15,427 nucleotides of DNA, from the NCBI GenBank assembly GCA_023391335.1, contig JAEWBG010000078.1:1-15427 (forward strand), read 5' to 3'. Numbering within the stretch: position 1 is the stretch's first letter; each line of letters begins with the position of its first letter. A program made the translations under genes and the position numbers. The DNA comes from Pseudomonadota bacterium (GTDB lineage: Bacteria > Pseudomonadota > Gammaproteobacteria > Steroidobacterales > Steroidobacteraceae). Below the pieces are notes generated by a model. It worked only from the letters and a program-made list of their open reading frames with translations. It did no database searches and was not told where the DNA came from. Shown in pieces: positions 7,069-14,804 of the stretch.

Positions 7069-7243
7069 AGTGACTTGTGACTAGCGGATAGTGACTAGGC
7101 CAAGCCGCGCCTGCGGCGATCTGCGTCGCCGTGCCGGAACTGAATGTGAATGAACTGATTCGACTAAGGGCGCGGGTGGCGGCCCCATTGCACACGACGG
7201 ACCATTCTGGCCAGTCACAAGTCACTAGTCACGAGTCACTACT
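7069..7243. repeat. Inverted pair of heptad-type repeats (TCACNAG family)
   Basis: AGTGACTTGTGACT (7069-7082) is the exact reverse complement of AGTCACAAGTCACT (7213-7226). The right arm continues as 7-nt units TCACAAG, TCACTAG, TCACGAG, TCACTAC (7216-7243). The left arm also has TGACTTG, TGACTAG and a spaced TAGTGACTAGG. The roughly 130 nt between arms holds small GC hairpins (7104-7117 and 7115-7130). The right arm overlaps the last codons and stop of the symporter gene. No gene is supported between 6952 and 7228; that gap should also carry the hemerythrin promoter. Confidence 0.8.
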
Positions 7244-8455
7244 TAGCTCCCCTTCCCACTTCGACACCACCGCCGTGGCGATGCTATTGCCGATGACATT
7301 GGTGGCGGAGCGGCCCATGTCGAGGAAGTGATCGACACCGAGCAAGAGCAGCAAGCCCGCTTCGGGAATGTTGAACTGCGAAAGCGTTGCGGCGATGACG
7401 ACCAATGAGGCGCGCGGAACGCCGGCGATGCCCTTCGAGGTAAGCATCAAGATCGCGACCATCATGATTTGCTGCCCCAGCGTCAACTCGATGCCGTAGA
7501 CCTGCGCGATGAACATGACGGCGAACGTGCAGTAGATCATCGAGCCATCGAGATTGAACGAGTAACCCATCGGGAGCACGAAGCTGGCGATGCGATTGCT
7601 GCAACCGAAGCGTTCCAGCTCTTCGAGGGTCTTGGGATAGGCCGACTCGGAGCTCGCAGTCGAGAAGGCCAAGATGACGGGCTCGCGAATTCGCCGCACG
7701 AGCACGAGCACGCGTCGGCCGAGAAAGATCGAGCCCAAAGCGACCAGCAATGCCCAAAGGATGAGCATCGCGAGATAGAACTCGCCCATGAACACGCCGT
7801 AGACGCGGATGATGTCGATGCCTTCGCTGGCGACCGCATTGACCAATGCGCCGAACACAGCCAACGGCGCGAATAGCATCACGTAAGCAGTCACCTTCAG
7901 CATGATGTGAGACACGGCATCGAGCACTTCGACGACCGCTCGGCTGCGCTCGCCGATCGCTGCCATCGCTGAGCCGAAGAACACCGCAAACACGACGATT
8001 TGCAGGATCTCGTTGCGTGCCATCGAATCGATGATGCTCGTCGGAATCGTGTGCTGGAGAAATCCCTGCAAAGAAAGCGCACTCGCCTCCACATCGGAGG
8101 CACTCCCCGCAGGCGGTGTGAGGTGCATCGTCTTGCCCGGCTCGAACAGTTCGACCAGCACCATGCCGAGAACGAGCGACACCACCGACGCAAACATGAA
8201 CCAGCCAAGCGCTTTGCCCCCGATGCGTCCGACGGTCGCGATATCGCCCATCTTGCCGATGCCGACCACCAGCGTTGAAAACACCAAGGGCGCGATGATC
8301 ATCTTGATCAATCGCAAGAACACCATCGGCAAGAGCGATGCGAGTTCCGCAACACGCGGTGCAGATTCCGCAAACCAGGTGTGCGCGACATACCCCACGA
8401 TGAGACCGGCGATGAGGCCGATCAGAATGAAGCGCGTGAGGCGATTGGTTTGCAT
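7229..8455 (-). CDS. Dicarboxylate/amino acid:cation symporter (DAACS/GltP-DctA family)
   Basis: A roughly 408-residue inner-membrane secondary transporter with about eight transmembrane helices and two re-entrant hairpins. Family signatures, numbered from Met at 8455: the Ser-rich hairpin STASSESAYP (265-274), NLDG (301-304, usually NMDG), the second hairpin GIAGVPRAS (342-350), and D375-x3-D379-x2-R382-x3-N386. The last has the same spacing as the substrate-binding residues of archaeal GltPh. The Arg favours a substrate with a side-chain carboxylate, such as glutamate, aspartate or C4-dicarboxylates. The open frame extends to an ATG at 8491, but Met at 8455 is preferred because it gives a normal N terminus and starts 4 nt after the uppP stop. 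The last residues and stop fall inside a heptad repeat, so the C terminus may have been remodelled by it. It is probably co-transcribed with uppP. Confidence 0.9.
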   Translation of the reverse strand: MQTNRLTRFILIGLIAGLIVGYVAHTWFAESAPRVAELASLLPMVFLRLIKMIIAPLVFSTLVVGIGKMGDIATVGRIGGKALGWFMFASVVSLVLGMVLVELFEPGKTMHLTPPAGSASDVEASALSLQGFLQHTIPTSIIDSMARNEILQIVVFAVFFGSAMAAIGERSRAVVEVLDAVSHIMLKVTAYVMLFAPLAVFGALVNAVASEGIDIIRVYGVFMGEFYLAMLILWALLVALGSIFLGRRVLVLVRRIREPVILAFSTASSESAYPKTLEELERFGCSNRIASFVLPMGYSFNLDGSMIYCTFAVMFIAQVYGIELTLGQQIMMVAILMLTSKGIAGVPRASLVVIAATLSQFNIPEAGLLLLLGVDHFLDMGRSATNVIGNSIATAVVSKWEGELSSDS

Positions 8456-8459
8456 ACTT

Positions 8460-9245
8460 TTAGTGTGCAGCGACGAGTAGGAGGGCGCCAAACGCGACGC
8501 GATACCAAGCGAAGATCGTGAAGCGATGCGTTTGCACGTACCGTAGCAGCCACTTCACTGCGATAAACGCAACGATCGCGGAGACGACGAAACCCAGCGC
8601 CAGCGAACCCCAGTCCTCATTCTGTAGACCGCCATGCTTGTAGACGTCGAGCGCCTCGTAACCGGTGGCCGCAAACATTGTTGGGATTCCCACCAGGAAC
8701 GCGAATTCTGCCGCGGCCGGACGAGAAGTAAGCCCCGCAAACATGGCGGCGAAAATCGTTGCGGCGGAACGGGATACACCCGGAAATACTGCAGCGACGA
8801 TCTGAGCGAGGCCGACCCACACAGCGACAGACCATGTGAGTTCATCGCGGGGCGCCTGGCGCGATGCGAAGTATTCGGCCGCGAAGATCACCAGACCGCC
8901 GACGACCAACGCGATCGCGACGGGGGCAATCGTTTCAGGCAATGAGAGTCCCATCTTCTTCGCCACGAACCCACCCACGCCGGTGATGAAGAACGAGACG
9001 GCCAGCTTGTACACATAGTCGCGGTTTTCAGGTTTCGAGAAGTGCAGCAGTAAGTCCCACAAACGGCGCCAATAGATCAATACGATCGCAAGAATTGCAC
9101 CGGCCTGGATCGCGATGTTGAACAGATCGGAGCGCCGCCCAAGCCAGTGCTCTGCAATCAATAAATGTCCGGTACTGGAGATGGGCAGAAACTCGGTGAT
9201 GCCTTCGATGATGCCGAGCAGAATGACCTGGACGAAATTTTCCAC
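8460..9245 (-). CDS. uppP: Undecaprenyl-diphosphatase
   Basis: This integral membrane phosphatase converts undecaprenyl pyrophosphate to undecaprenyl phosphate, recycling the lipid carrier for peptidoglycan and O-antigen; family members confer bacitracin tolerance. It is recognised by the two conserved blocks GIIEGITEFLPISSTGHL near the N terminus and PGVSRSAATI in the second half, plus FNIAIQAGAILA after the first block. About seven to eight hydrophobic helices span a protein of 261 residues, typical for the family. The frame is open to a TTG at 9260, but the GTG at 9245 gives the usual short N terminus (MENFVQVILLG), so it is preferred; the ribosome site is weak for both. The symporter follows 4 nt after the stop. 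It joins dgkA and the PAP2 phosphatase as lipid-phosphate enzymes in this window. Confidence 0.95.
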   Translation of the reverse strand: MENFVQVILLGIIEGITEFLPISSTGHLLIAEHWLGRRSDLFNIAIQAGAILAIVLIYWRRLWDLLLHFSKPENRDYVYKLAVSFFITGVGGFVAKKMGLSLPETIAPVAIALVVGGLVIFAAEYFASRQAPRDELTWSVAVWVGLAQIVAAVFPGVSRSAATIFAAMFAGLTSRPAAAEFAFLVGIPTMFAATGYEALDVYKHGGLQNEDWGSLALGFVVSAIVAFIAVKWLLRYVQTHRFTIFAWYRVAFGALLLVAAH

Positions 9246-9765
9246 GAATGTGTCTCGCAACCTTGGGATGTGCCCACCGACGCTCGTGCCGTTCTCGGGC
9301 GCGCGAATAGTAGCAGCCCCGGACCAGGCGATTGCTTAGAAAGCGTTAGGGACATCTTTCGCTGCGGCCGTGATCCTTCGAAAGACCAGCAAGGAATTGC
9401 GCGTTCCTACAAAGCTCACCTGACCGGCGCGTCAGCGTTCGCCAAATCCATAAATGCCGCCGAACATCAGCGAGTGAAGTTGAGCACTCGCTCGCAATCT
9501 TTTTTGTTCCCCGCACACCAGCGATTTCGTGTCGCGATTTGCATGAGCTGTGTGACATCTCGGCAACGTCGCTTGCGCCGGAATCAGACGTTCGCTGCCC
9601 TCATCGCAAGCGACGCACGGATTCCCCTACTGCGCCGGCATCGCTCCCCGCATCGTTGCGTTACCGCTCACATGCCTGGTTTTCAAGCTTTGTCGCGCAT
9701 CGACGCTACGTGCGCTGCCATGCAGAGATACCTGCGGGCGATGTTTCGATCAACAGAGGAAAATC
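9246..9765. other. Divergent intergenic region upstream of the porin cluster
   Basis: About 500 nt between uppP (-) and the porin cluster (+). It must hold the promoters for both. An intrinsic-terminator-like hairpin (9469-9505, listed separately) points right and a decoy start repeat lies at 9741-9751. No conserved protein was recognised in the open frames that cross it. No sigma-54 site or Pho-box-like direct repeat was found by eye. Confidence 0.6.
9469..9505 (+). terminator. Terminator-like hairpin in the leader of the porin cluster
   Basis: AGCGAGTG (9469-9476) pairs perfectly with CACTCGCT (9485-9492) across an 8-nt loop. A run of six T residues follows at 9500-9505, seven bases past the stem. 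No annotated plus-strand gene precedes it, so it could end a small RNA or attenuate a long leader transcript of the porin gene. The stem-to-T spacing is longer than ideal. Confidence 0.5.
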
Positions 9766-10893
9766 ATGTTTCGATCTATGACGGCCGTGGCCATCGCAGG
9801 CCTGGCGAGCGCGACGTCCGCGCAGGCTTTCGATTTCGATCCCAACGTCTTTTCGTTCAACGGTTTCGGCACGCTCGGGGCTGTGTATTCGAGCGAGGAT
9901 CAGGCGCTTTTCACCGGACCGGGATTCAAGGCCAGAGGCGCCGGCTACGCGAATCAAATCAGCATGGACGTGGACTCGCGTTTGGGCGTCCAGGCGATTG
10001 CCCGGTTCAGCGATAAGTTGTCCGCCACAGTGCAATTGGTCGCAGAAGAGAATGAGCACGGCAACTACGCGCCGAAAATCGAATGGGCGAACCTCAAATA
10101 TTCCTTTACGCCCGATTTCAGCGTTCGCGTCGGCCGCACAGCCATGCCGAGCTATTTGTTTTCCGATACTCGCAAAGTGGGCTATGCCATCACGTGGGAG
10201 CGGACACCCTACGAGGTCTACAACCTGCTACCGATCACAAACAGCGATGGCATAGACATGTCGTACAAGCTGCACGTCGGGTCAGCGACAAACACGATCC
10301 AAGCCATCTACGGTGAAAACATTCAAGACGTCGGCGGCGGTTTGGTCATCAAGTCCAAGGACGTCTGGGGCGTGTTCGATACGTTCGAAATGGGCAACCT
10401 CACGACGAAGGTGACGTACCAAGAACAAGAACTGTATTTCGACTCGTACAAGAACTCTCTGTTCCCACCTGCTCCGGTCCAGTTTATGGCTTTGGGTGCG
10501 AACTATGACTCTGGAAGCTGGTTTGCGGCGGCTGAATGGGCACGGCGCAAGATTGATGGCGACTTCATCGGCGGCACGATCAAGGCTTGGTATGTAAGCG
10601 GTGGCGTTCGTATCGGTAACTTCACGCCGTACGCGACAATTGCTGAAAGCAAACCGGAGGAAGCCCCTTTCTTCGGGTACTCAACTGACCAGCGCTCGTA
10701 TGCCCTCGGTGCCCGCTGGGACTTCATGCGCAACTTCAACCTGAAGGCCGAATATCAGTTGCTCGATTTGCCGCAAGGCTCGCAGGGTCTGCTGGTCGTG
10801 CCTTCCGACCCAGTGACCATGATGCCGCTCACGCAATATCAGCCCGGCGGCTCGGTCAACCTGCTCAGCGTCTCGATCAACTTCGTGTTCTAA
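9766..10893 (+). CDS. Outer-membrane porin-like beta-barrel protein
   Basis: A 375-residue secreted protein. The signal peptide (1-21, ending SAQA-F) is followed by alternating polar and aromatic beta-strand patterns throughout, with RLGVQAIARFSDKLSATVQL and WANLKYSFTPDFSVRVGRT typical of neighbouring strands. The last residues, SVSINFVF, end in Phe, the hallmark recognised by the Bam insertion machinery. It most likely forms a 16-strand-type channel for small solutes. It is not closely recognisable as OmpC, OprP or another named porin, so substrate is unknown. The ATG at 9766 has a good ribosome site (AGAGGA, 9755-9760). The PstS-like gene begins 8 nt after its stop, so the two are an operon, and the MCP follows. 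The context suggests that this channel feeds the periplasmic binding protein. Confidence 0.85.
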   Translation: MFRSMTAVAIAGLASATSAQAFDFDPNVFSFNGFGTLGAVYSSEDQALFTGPGFKARGAGYANQISMDVDSRLGVQAIARFSDKLSATVQLVAEENEHGNYAPKIEWANLKYSFTPDFSVRVGRTAMPSYLFSDTRKVGYAITWERTPYEVYNLLPITNSDGIDMSYKLHVGSATNTIQAIYGENIQDVGGGLVIKSKDVWGVFDTFEMGNLTTKVTYQEQELYFDSYKNSLFPPAPVQFMALGANYDSGSWFAAAEWARRKIDGDFIGGTIKAWYVSGGVRIGNFTPYATIAESKPEEAPFFGYSTDQRSYALGARWDFMRNFNLKAEYQLLDLPQGSQGLLVVPSDPVTMMPLTQYQPGGSVNLLSVSINFVF

Positions 10894-10901
10894 GGTGCGT
10901 C

Positions 10902-11324
10902 ATGAAATTCAAAGCAATCAAGATGGCGCTGGCTGCAACGACGCTGCTTGGCTCGATGCTCTGGGCAGATCTAGCGAGCGCAGACGTTGTGGTCGTCGTG
11001 AATCCAAGCAATCCAGTCGCGAGCATGACTGCGGATCAGGTCGCCGATTACTTCCTCGGCAAGTCCACGGCATTGCAGCCGATCGATTTGCCCGAAAGCT
11101 CAGCCACTCGCACACAGTTTTATCAGAAGGTCACGGGCAAGGACGCGGCGCAGGTCAAGGCCGTGTGGACACGTTTGATCTTCACCGGTAAAGCCACGCC
11201 TCCCAAAGAGGTGAGCTCCAGTGCCGATGTGAAGAAGACCGTCGCCGGCAACGACAAGGCGATCGGCTATATCGAGAAGAGCGCAGTGGACAACTCAGTG
11301 AAGGTGGTGTTTACGGCGCCCTAA
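10902..11324 (+). CDS. Small PstS-like periplasmic binding protein
   Basis: A 140-residue secreted protein: signal peptide 1-27 (ending ASA-D), then a mature domain of about 113 residues. The mature part VVVVNPSNPVASMTADQVADYFLGK and the later KAIGYIEKSAV pattern resemble phosphate ABC transporter substrate-binding proteins (PstS, PBP-like family), but it is about half the size of a full two-lobe binding protein. No ABC permease or ATPase is nearby. It therefore may deliver ligand or signal to the adjacent receptor rather than feed a transporter. Phosphate specificity is only an annotation habit for this family. The ATG at 10902 has AAGGTG just upstream, overlapping the porin stop. The 3' end, including its stop codon, forms an RNA hairpin with the spacer before the MCP gene. 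Confidence 0.8.
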   Translation: MKFKAIKMALAATTLLGSMLWADLASADVVVVVNPSNPVASMTADQVADYFLGKSTALQPIDLPESSATRTQFYQKVTGKDAAQVKAVWTRLIFTGKATPPKEVSSSADVKKTVAGNDKAIGYIEKSAVDNSVKVVFTAP

Positions 11325-11335
11325 TCGGCGCCGTA
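11312..11335 (+). promoter_or_regulatory. Intercistronic hairpin spanning the PstS-like stop codon
   Basis: TACGGCGCC (11312-11320) and GGCGCCGTA (11327-11335) are perfectly complementary, a 9-bp GC-rich stem around a 6-nt loop that contains the stop codon. No T-run follows, so it is not a simple terminator. It sits 15 nt before the MCP start and could stabilise the upstream mRNA or lower MCP translation. Confidence 0.7.
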
Positions 11336-11349
11336 GGGCAAGGTGGACC

Positions 11350-12942
11350 ATGAAGTTCAGAACTCGAATTTGGCTGTTACCGATCTGCACCGCCGTCGTG
11401 ATGTGCGTGTCCATCGCGTTCAATGCACACCTCGCATCGAGCACCTCGGCGGCCCTACAGCGCGTGGAGAGTGTGCAATATCCCACCGTGGAGGTTGTGC
11501 GAGAGCTGCGTGCCGAGTTCGTAGTGGTGCAGGAAGTCCTGCAACAAGCCGTCGCAGAAGGCGATCAGACTGCGCTAGCTAAAGCTGAAGAGCACGCAAC
11601 GGCTTACCGACGATCTGCGCAAAAATTGAACGAACTGACCGGCAATCGCGACCTCGGCGGCGAACTGCGGTCCGCATTCGACGACTACTTCGCAGTCGCG
11701 AGACAAGCAGCCCGCATCATGCTGGGTGTGGATCACGGCGATGCTGCTCATGCAGCATCGCAATTGCAGCAGCAAACTCAGCATGTCGATGCGGTCCTGT
11801 CGACGGCACAAGAGACCGCCATCAACGGCTTTCGCGCACTTCTCTCCACGAGCGCGAGCCGTGTTCGAGAAACACTCATGATCTCCGTTGTCAGCGGGTT
11901 GCTCATCATGGTCGCGTTGGCAATCGGATCGTGGATCGTCATCGGCGGAATCTTCAGGACATTGGGCGGTGAGCCCGAAATTGCGGCGCGCGTCGTCAGA
12001 CAAATTGCGGGCGGCGACTTCACGACACAGGTGGAACTGCGAAGCGGAGATTCAACCAGCCTGCTGAGCGACATCGCAATGCTGCGCGATCGGCTCTGTT
12101 CGCTGATCCGCAACGTCCACCAGAGCTCCGCAGATGTGGATCGCGCGGCGCAGGAATTGAATCACAGCATTTCCGAGCTCAGTGACCGCACGAGCGGACA
12201 AGTCGCGAGTCTGCAGCAGACTGCGACGAGCATGGAGGAGATGACGACCACTGTCCGCCAAAATGCGGACAATGCTCAACACGCGGATCGCCTTGCAGCC
12301 GCCGCGCGCAATCGTGCTGAGGCAGGTGGTGCTGTCGTAAATCGCGCCGTGCAGGCGATGTCCGAGATCAATGCCGCCAGCAAACGGATCGCTGACATCA
12401 TCGGCGTCATCGACGAAATCGCATTTCAAACGAACTTGCTGGCACTGAATGCGGCAGTGGAAGCAGCCCGAGCTGGGGAGCAAGGCCGCGGCTTCGCAGT
12501 CGTTGCGAGTGAAGTACGGAACTTGGCCCAACGCAGCGCGACCGCTGCACGCGAAATCAAACAACTCATCAACGACAGCGTCCTGAAAGTTCACGACGGG
12601 GCCGAACTGGTGAACGAGTCCGGCAAGAATCTCGAAGAGATCGTGGGAGCCATCAAAAAGGTCGCGAAGATCGTCACTGAGATTTCCGAGGCCAGCAGCG
12701 AACAAACTCGCGGGTTGGAACAAGTGAATCAGGCAGTGATGTCGATGGACGAATCGACGCAGCGAAATTCGGCGATGGCCGAAGAAGCGAGCGGGGTCGC
12801 GAACTCGATGACCGAGCAAGCGCGCAGACTCACGGCGCTCGTCGAGCAGTTCAGGACTGAATCGAACAACAGTCCTTCCCGTCATTTACCAGGGCCGAGT
12901 TCGGTGAGCTATGCACCCTCTGCGCTTCGCGCTGCAGCTTGA
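11350..12942 (+). CDS. Methyl-accepting chemotaxis protein
   Basis: A 530-residue transmembrane chemoreceptor. The first transmembrane helix is at about residues 8-25. A helical periplasmic domain of about 150 residues (four-helix-bundle size, not a Cache domain) follows. The second helix is at about 175-200, then a HAMP linker beginning FRTLGGEPEIAARVVRQIAG. The cytoplasmic signalling domain carries the highly conserved hairpin tip (IDEIAFQTNLLALNAAVEAA, then GFAVVASEVRNLAQRSA), which contacts CheA and CheW. The C terminus ends in a low-complexity tail without the NWETF-type CheR/CheB tether. The ATG at 11350 has AAGGTGG upstream. It is the third gene of the porin/PstS-like cluster, and the PstS-like protein is a candidate ligand carrier for its periplasmic domain. 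The stop is only 18 nt from the convergent DJ-1 gene. Confidence 0.93.
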   Translation: MKFRTRIWLLPICTAVVMCVSIAFNAHLASSTSAALQRVESVQYPTVEVVRELRAEFVVVQEVLQQAVAEGDQTALAKAEEHATAYRRSAQKLNELTGNRDLGGELRSAFDDYFAVARQAARIMLGVDHGDAAHAASQLQQQTQHVDAVLSTAQETAINGFRALLSTSASRVRETLMISVVSGLLIMVALAIGSWIVIGGIFRTLGGEPEIAARVVRQIAGGDFTTQVELRSGDSTSLLSDIAMLRDRLCSLIRNVHQSSADVDRAAQELNHSISELSDRTSGQVASLQQTATSMEEMTTTVRQNADNAQHADRLAAAARNRAEAGGAVVNRAVQAMSEINAASKRIADIIGVIDEIAFQTNLLALNAAVEAARAGEQGRGFAVVASEVRNLAQRSATAAREIKQLINDSVLKVHDGAELVNESGKNLEEIVGAIKKVAKIVTEISEASSEQTRGLEQVNQAVMSMDESTQRNSAMAEEASGVANSMTEQARRLTALVEQFRTESNNSPSRHLPGPSSVSYAPSALRAAA

Positions 12943-12960
12943 GCATTCGGAGGCATTGAG

Positions 12961-13647
12961 TCAGCAGTCCAAAGCTACGTGCGGGAATGGTGCCGGAATC
13001 TTGTGCCACTGCCTTGCCGCACGCGCTTCGAAGCTACGCACCACCTCTTGAATCGACGGGGCCGAATCCGCTGGCGTGCGTTCTGGAAATGGCGGCTGCG
13101 GGAAGTATTCAATGCCTAGTTGGATAGCCTTCGCGACCTGCGGTCCAGCGAGAATGCTCGCAAGGAACAGCGCAGTGTCGATGCTCGCTGAGACGCCCGC
13201 GCCGGTGATGTATTTGCCGGTGCGGTGATATCGCTCGGGCACGAACTTCGCGCCGTACTCGACTAGCCGATCGCGGTCGAACCAATTCGTCGTTGCGCTC
13301 TGATTCGCTAGTAGACCCGCGGCCGCCAGCAAGGTGCAGCCATTGCACACGCCCACAGTCCACTCTGAAGACGCATCCAATGCGCGCAGATACTCGTGAA
13401 ATGAAGGATTCGTTTCTAGTGGCCGAGCACCGGGCCCACCGGGAACGTAGAGGATGTCCGTCGAGCTGACTTCTTCGAACGTTCGATAGGCCGCAAGGCC
13501 GAGGCGCCGTGTATCCGCCGCGATCACACCGCGCTGCGCGGCCACGAACTCGGTCTCGACCCCAGGGATGCGTGCGAGCACTTCGTATCCGCCCACTACG
13601 TCCAATGCAGTGAATCCATCGAACAGAATGATGGACAGGCGCATCAT
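12961..13647 (-). CDS. DJ-1/PfpI-family protein, isonitrile hydratase-like
   Basis: A 228-residue cytosolic class-I glutamine-amidotransferase-like protein. The predicted nucleophile is Cys101 in the elbow VGVCNGCTLLAAAGLL, preceded by YVPGGPG (67-73), which supplies the oxyanion-forming glycines. The C-terminal AIQLGIEYFPQPPF (175-188) matches isonitrile hydratase (InhA) and its relatives. Residues TTNW (119-122) replace the TTHW seen in GlxA-type proteins. Isonitrile hydratase turns isonitriles into N-substituted formamides, but many family members have other or unknown activity, so the function is provisional. The gene begins at ATGATG overlapping the stop of the upstream GlxA-type regulator, so it is coupled to it and probably its target. 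A second Met allows a one-residue shift of start. Confidence 0.85.
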   Translation of the reverse strand: MMRLSIILFDGFTALDVVGGYEVLARIPGVETEFVAAQRGVIAADTRRLGLAAYRTFEEVSSTDILYVPGGPGARPLETNPSFHEYLRALDASSEWTVGVCNGCTLLAAAGLLANQSATTNWFDRDRLVEYGAKFVPERYHRTGKYITGAGVSASIDTALFLASILAGPQVAKAIQLGIEYFPQPPFPERTPADSAPSIQEVVRSFEARAARQWHKIPAPFPHVALDC

Positions 13648-14645
13648 CGAACCTCAGAACTGTTCGCGTTGGGACGTAATTGAAATCGACGGCGATATTC
13701 TCGTGGAGGCGTCTTGAGTTCGCGCGCGAACGTGCGGCGCAGCGTCTCGGGCGTATTGAACCCGCAATCACGCGCAATTTGCTCAACAGGTCGACGCCCC
13801 TCCTCCAACAAGCGTCGCGCAGCTTCCATACGCAGTTGCGAAACGTAACGCGCGGGAGTGACACCCACTTCGGTCTTGAAGCAGCGCGCGAAATGCCGCG
13901 GACTCATCCCGCAGAGTTCCGATAGTTGCTCGACAGCCAGATCGGAATTCAGGTGATCGTGTACGTAGGCTTGCACGCGACGCAAAGCATCTCGCTCTGC
14001 GACCTGTCCTTGCAGCGGCACACTGAATTGACGTTGGTTTCCGGTTCGACGCAGGTACAGCACGAGCCAACGCGCAATCGTCAGCGCGACGTCGCGACCG
14101 AGATCTGCTTCGACGAGCGCCAGCGCCAGATCAATTCCGGCAGTAGCGCCTGCAGACGTGTACACGCGGCCATCGCGTACATAGATCGGATCGGCATCCA
14201 CACGAACCGTTGGATAGCGCTTCGCCAAATCCTTGCATGCAGCCCAATGCGTCGTCGCGCGCTTACCCTCGAGCAATCCCATCGCAGCGAGCACGAACGC
14301 TCCTGTGCACACACTCGCGACCCGCCGTGGCGTACTGGCCAAGCGACGCAAAGTGTCCAAAGTTCTAGCGTCTCGCTCCAGCTCGCGCGAGCCCGGCCCA
14401 CCAGCGATAATCAATGTGTCGATTGCGCCCCGGACCTTGACGATATTCGTTTCGGCGCGCAGCTTCAGCCCGCTTTGAGTCTCAATGGTGAGACCTGCCG
14501 TCGATACCATTCGAACACGATAAAAAGCAGGCTTGTCCTTGCTCTCCAAATACTGGTTTGCACCCGCAAAGACTTCATACGGCCCGTTGACGTCCAGACT
14601 CTGGCACCCGGGAAACGCGACGATGCAGATGGTTTTGAGCGGCAT
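13644..14645 (-). CDS. GlxA-family transcriptional regulator (DJ-1 domain + AraC HTH)
   Basis: A 333-residue regulator. Residues 1-200 form a DJ-1/PfpI ligand-sensing domain with AGGPGSREL (81-89), the Cys113 elbow (SVCTGAFVLAAMGLL), ATTHW (130-134) and SAGATAGIDLALALVE (164-179). Residues about 218-320 form an AraC/XylS DNA-binding domain: two helix-turn-helix units, LAVEQLSELCGMSPRHFARC (236-255) and PVEQIARDCGFNTPETLRRT (286-305), the latter followed by the usual FARELKTPPREYRRRF. Homologues sense small metabolites such as glycine betaine or arginine derivatives; the ligand here is unknown. The ATG at 14645 lacks a clear ribosome site. It is the first gene of a two-gene operon with the DJ-1/isonitrile-hydratase-like enzyme and likely controls that operon. 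No operator could be assigned. Confidence 0.92.
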   Translation of the reverse strand: MPLKTICIVAFPGCQSLDVNGPYEVFAGANQYLESKDKPAFYRVRMVSTAGLTIETQSGLKLRAETNIVKVRGAIDTLIIAGGPGSRELERDARTLDTLRRLASTPRRVASVCTGAFVLAAMGLLEGKRATTHWAACKDLAKRYPTVRVDADPIYVRDGRVYTSAGATAGIDLALALVEADLGRDVALTIARWLVLYLRRTGNQRQFSVPLQGQVAERDALRRVQAYVHDHLNSDLAVEQLSELCGMSPRHFARCFKTEVGVTPARYVSQLRMEAARRLLEEGRRPVEQIARDCGFNTPETLRRTFARELKTPPREYRRRFQLRPNANSSEVR

Positions 14646-14804
14646 GAGGTCATGGTCGCACCTGAGCCCCTTGGCAGCAATGTCATGAAACGGACGATTT
14701 CGGCCAACATCAGCGATGGCGTGATTGCGTCATCGGTGGCCAGCTACCGCCCGCTGCAATGAGTTCAACGTGGCAGCAAAGTCACATCACAGGTGCAGCG
14801 TGAG

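Noticed and set aside
9261..9765. Pho-box or sigma-54 promoter for the porin/PstS-like cluster
   Set aside because: No TGGCAC-N5-TTGC-type site or paired TGTCA-type direct repeat was found, so phosphate control is not supported.
9165..10016. A plus-strand frame crossing from uppP through the intergenic gap into the porin
   Set aside because: It overlaps uppP antisense and the porin out of frame and shows no recognisable motif.
12052..12885. A 277-residue minus-strand frame inside the chemoreceptor
   Set aside because: The plus strand encodes the invariant MCP signalling hairpin; the antisense frame shows no family signature.
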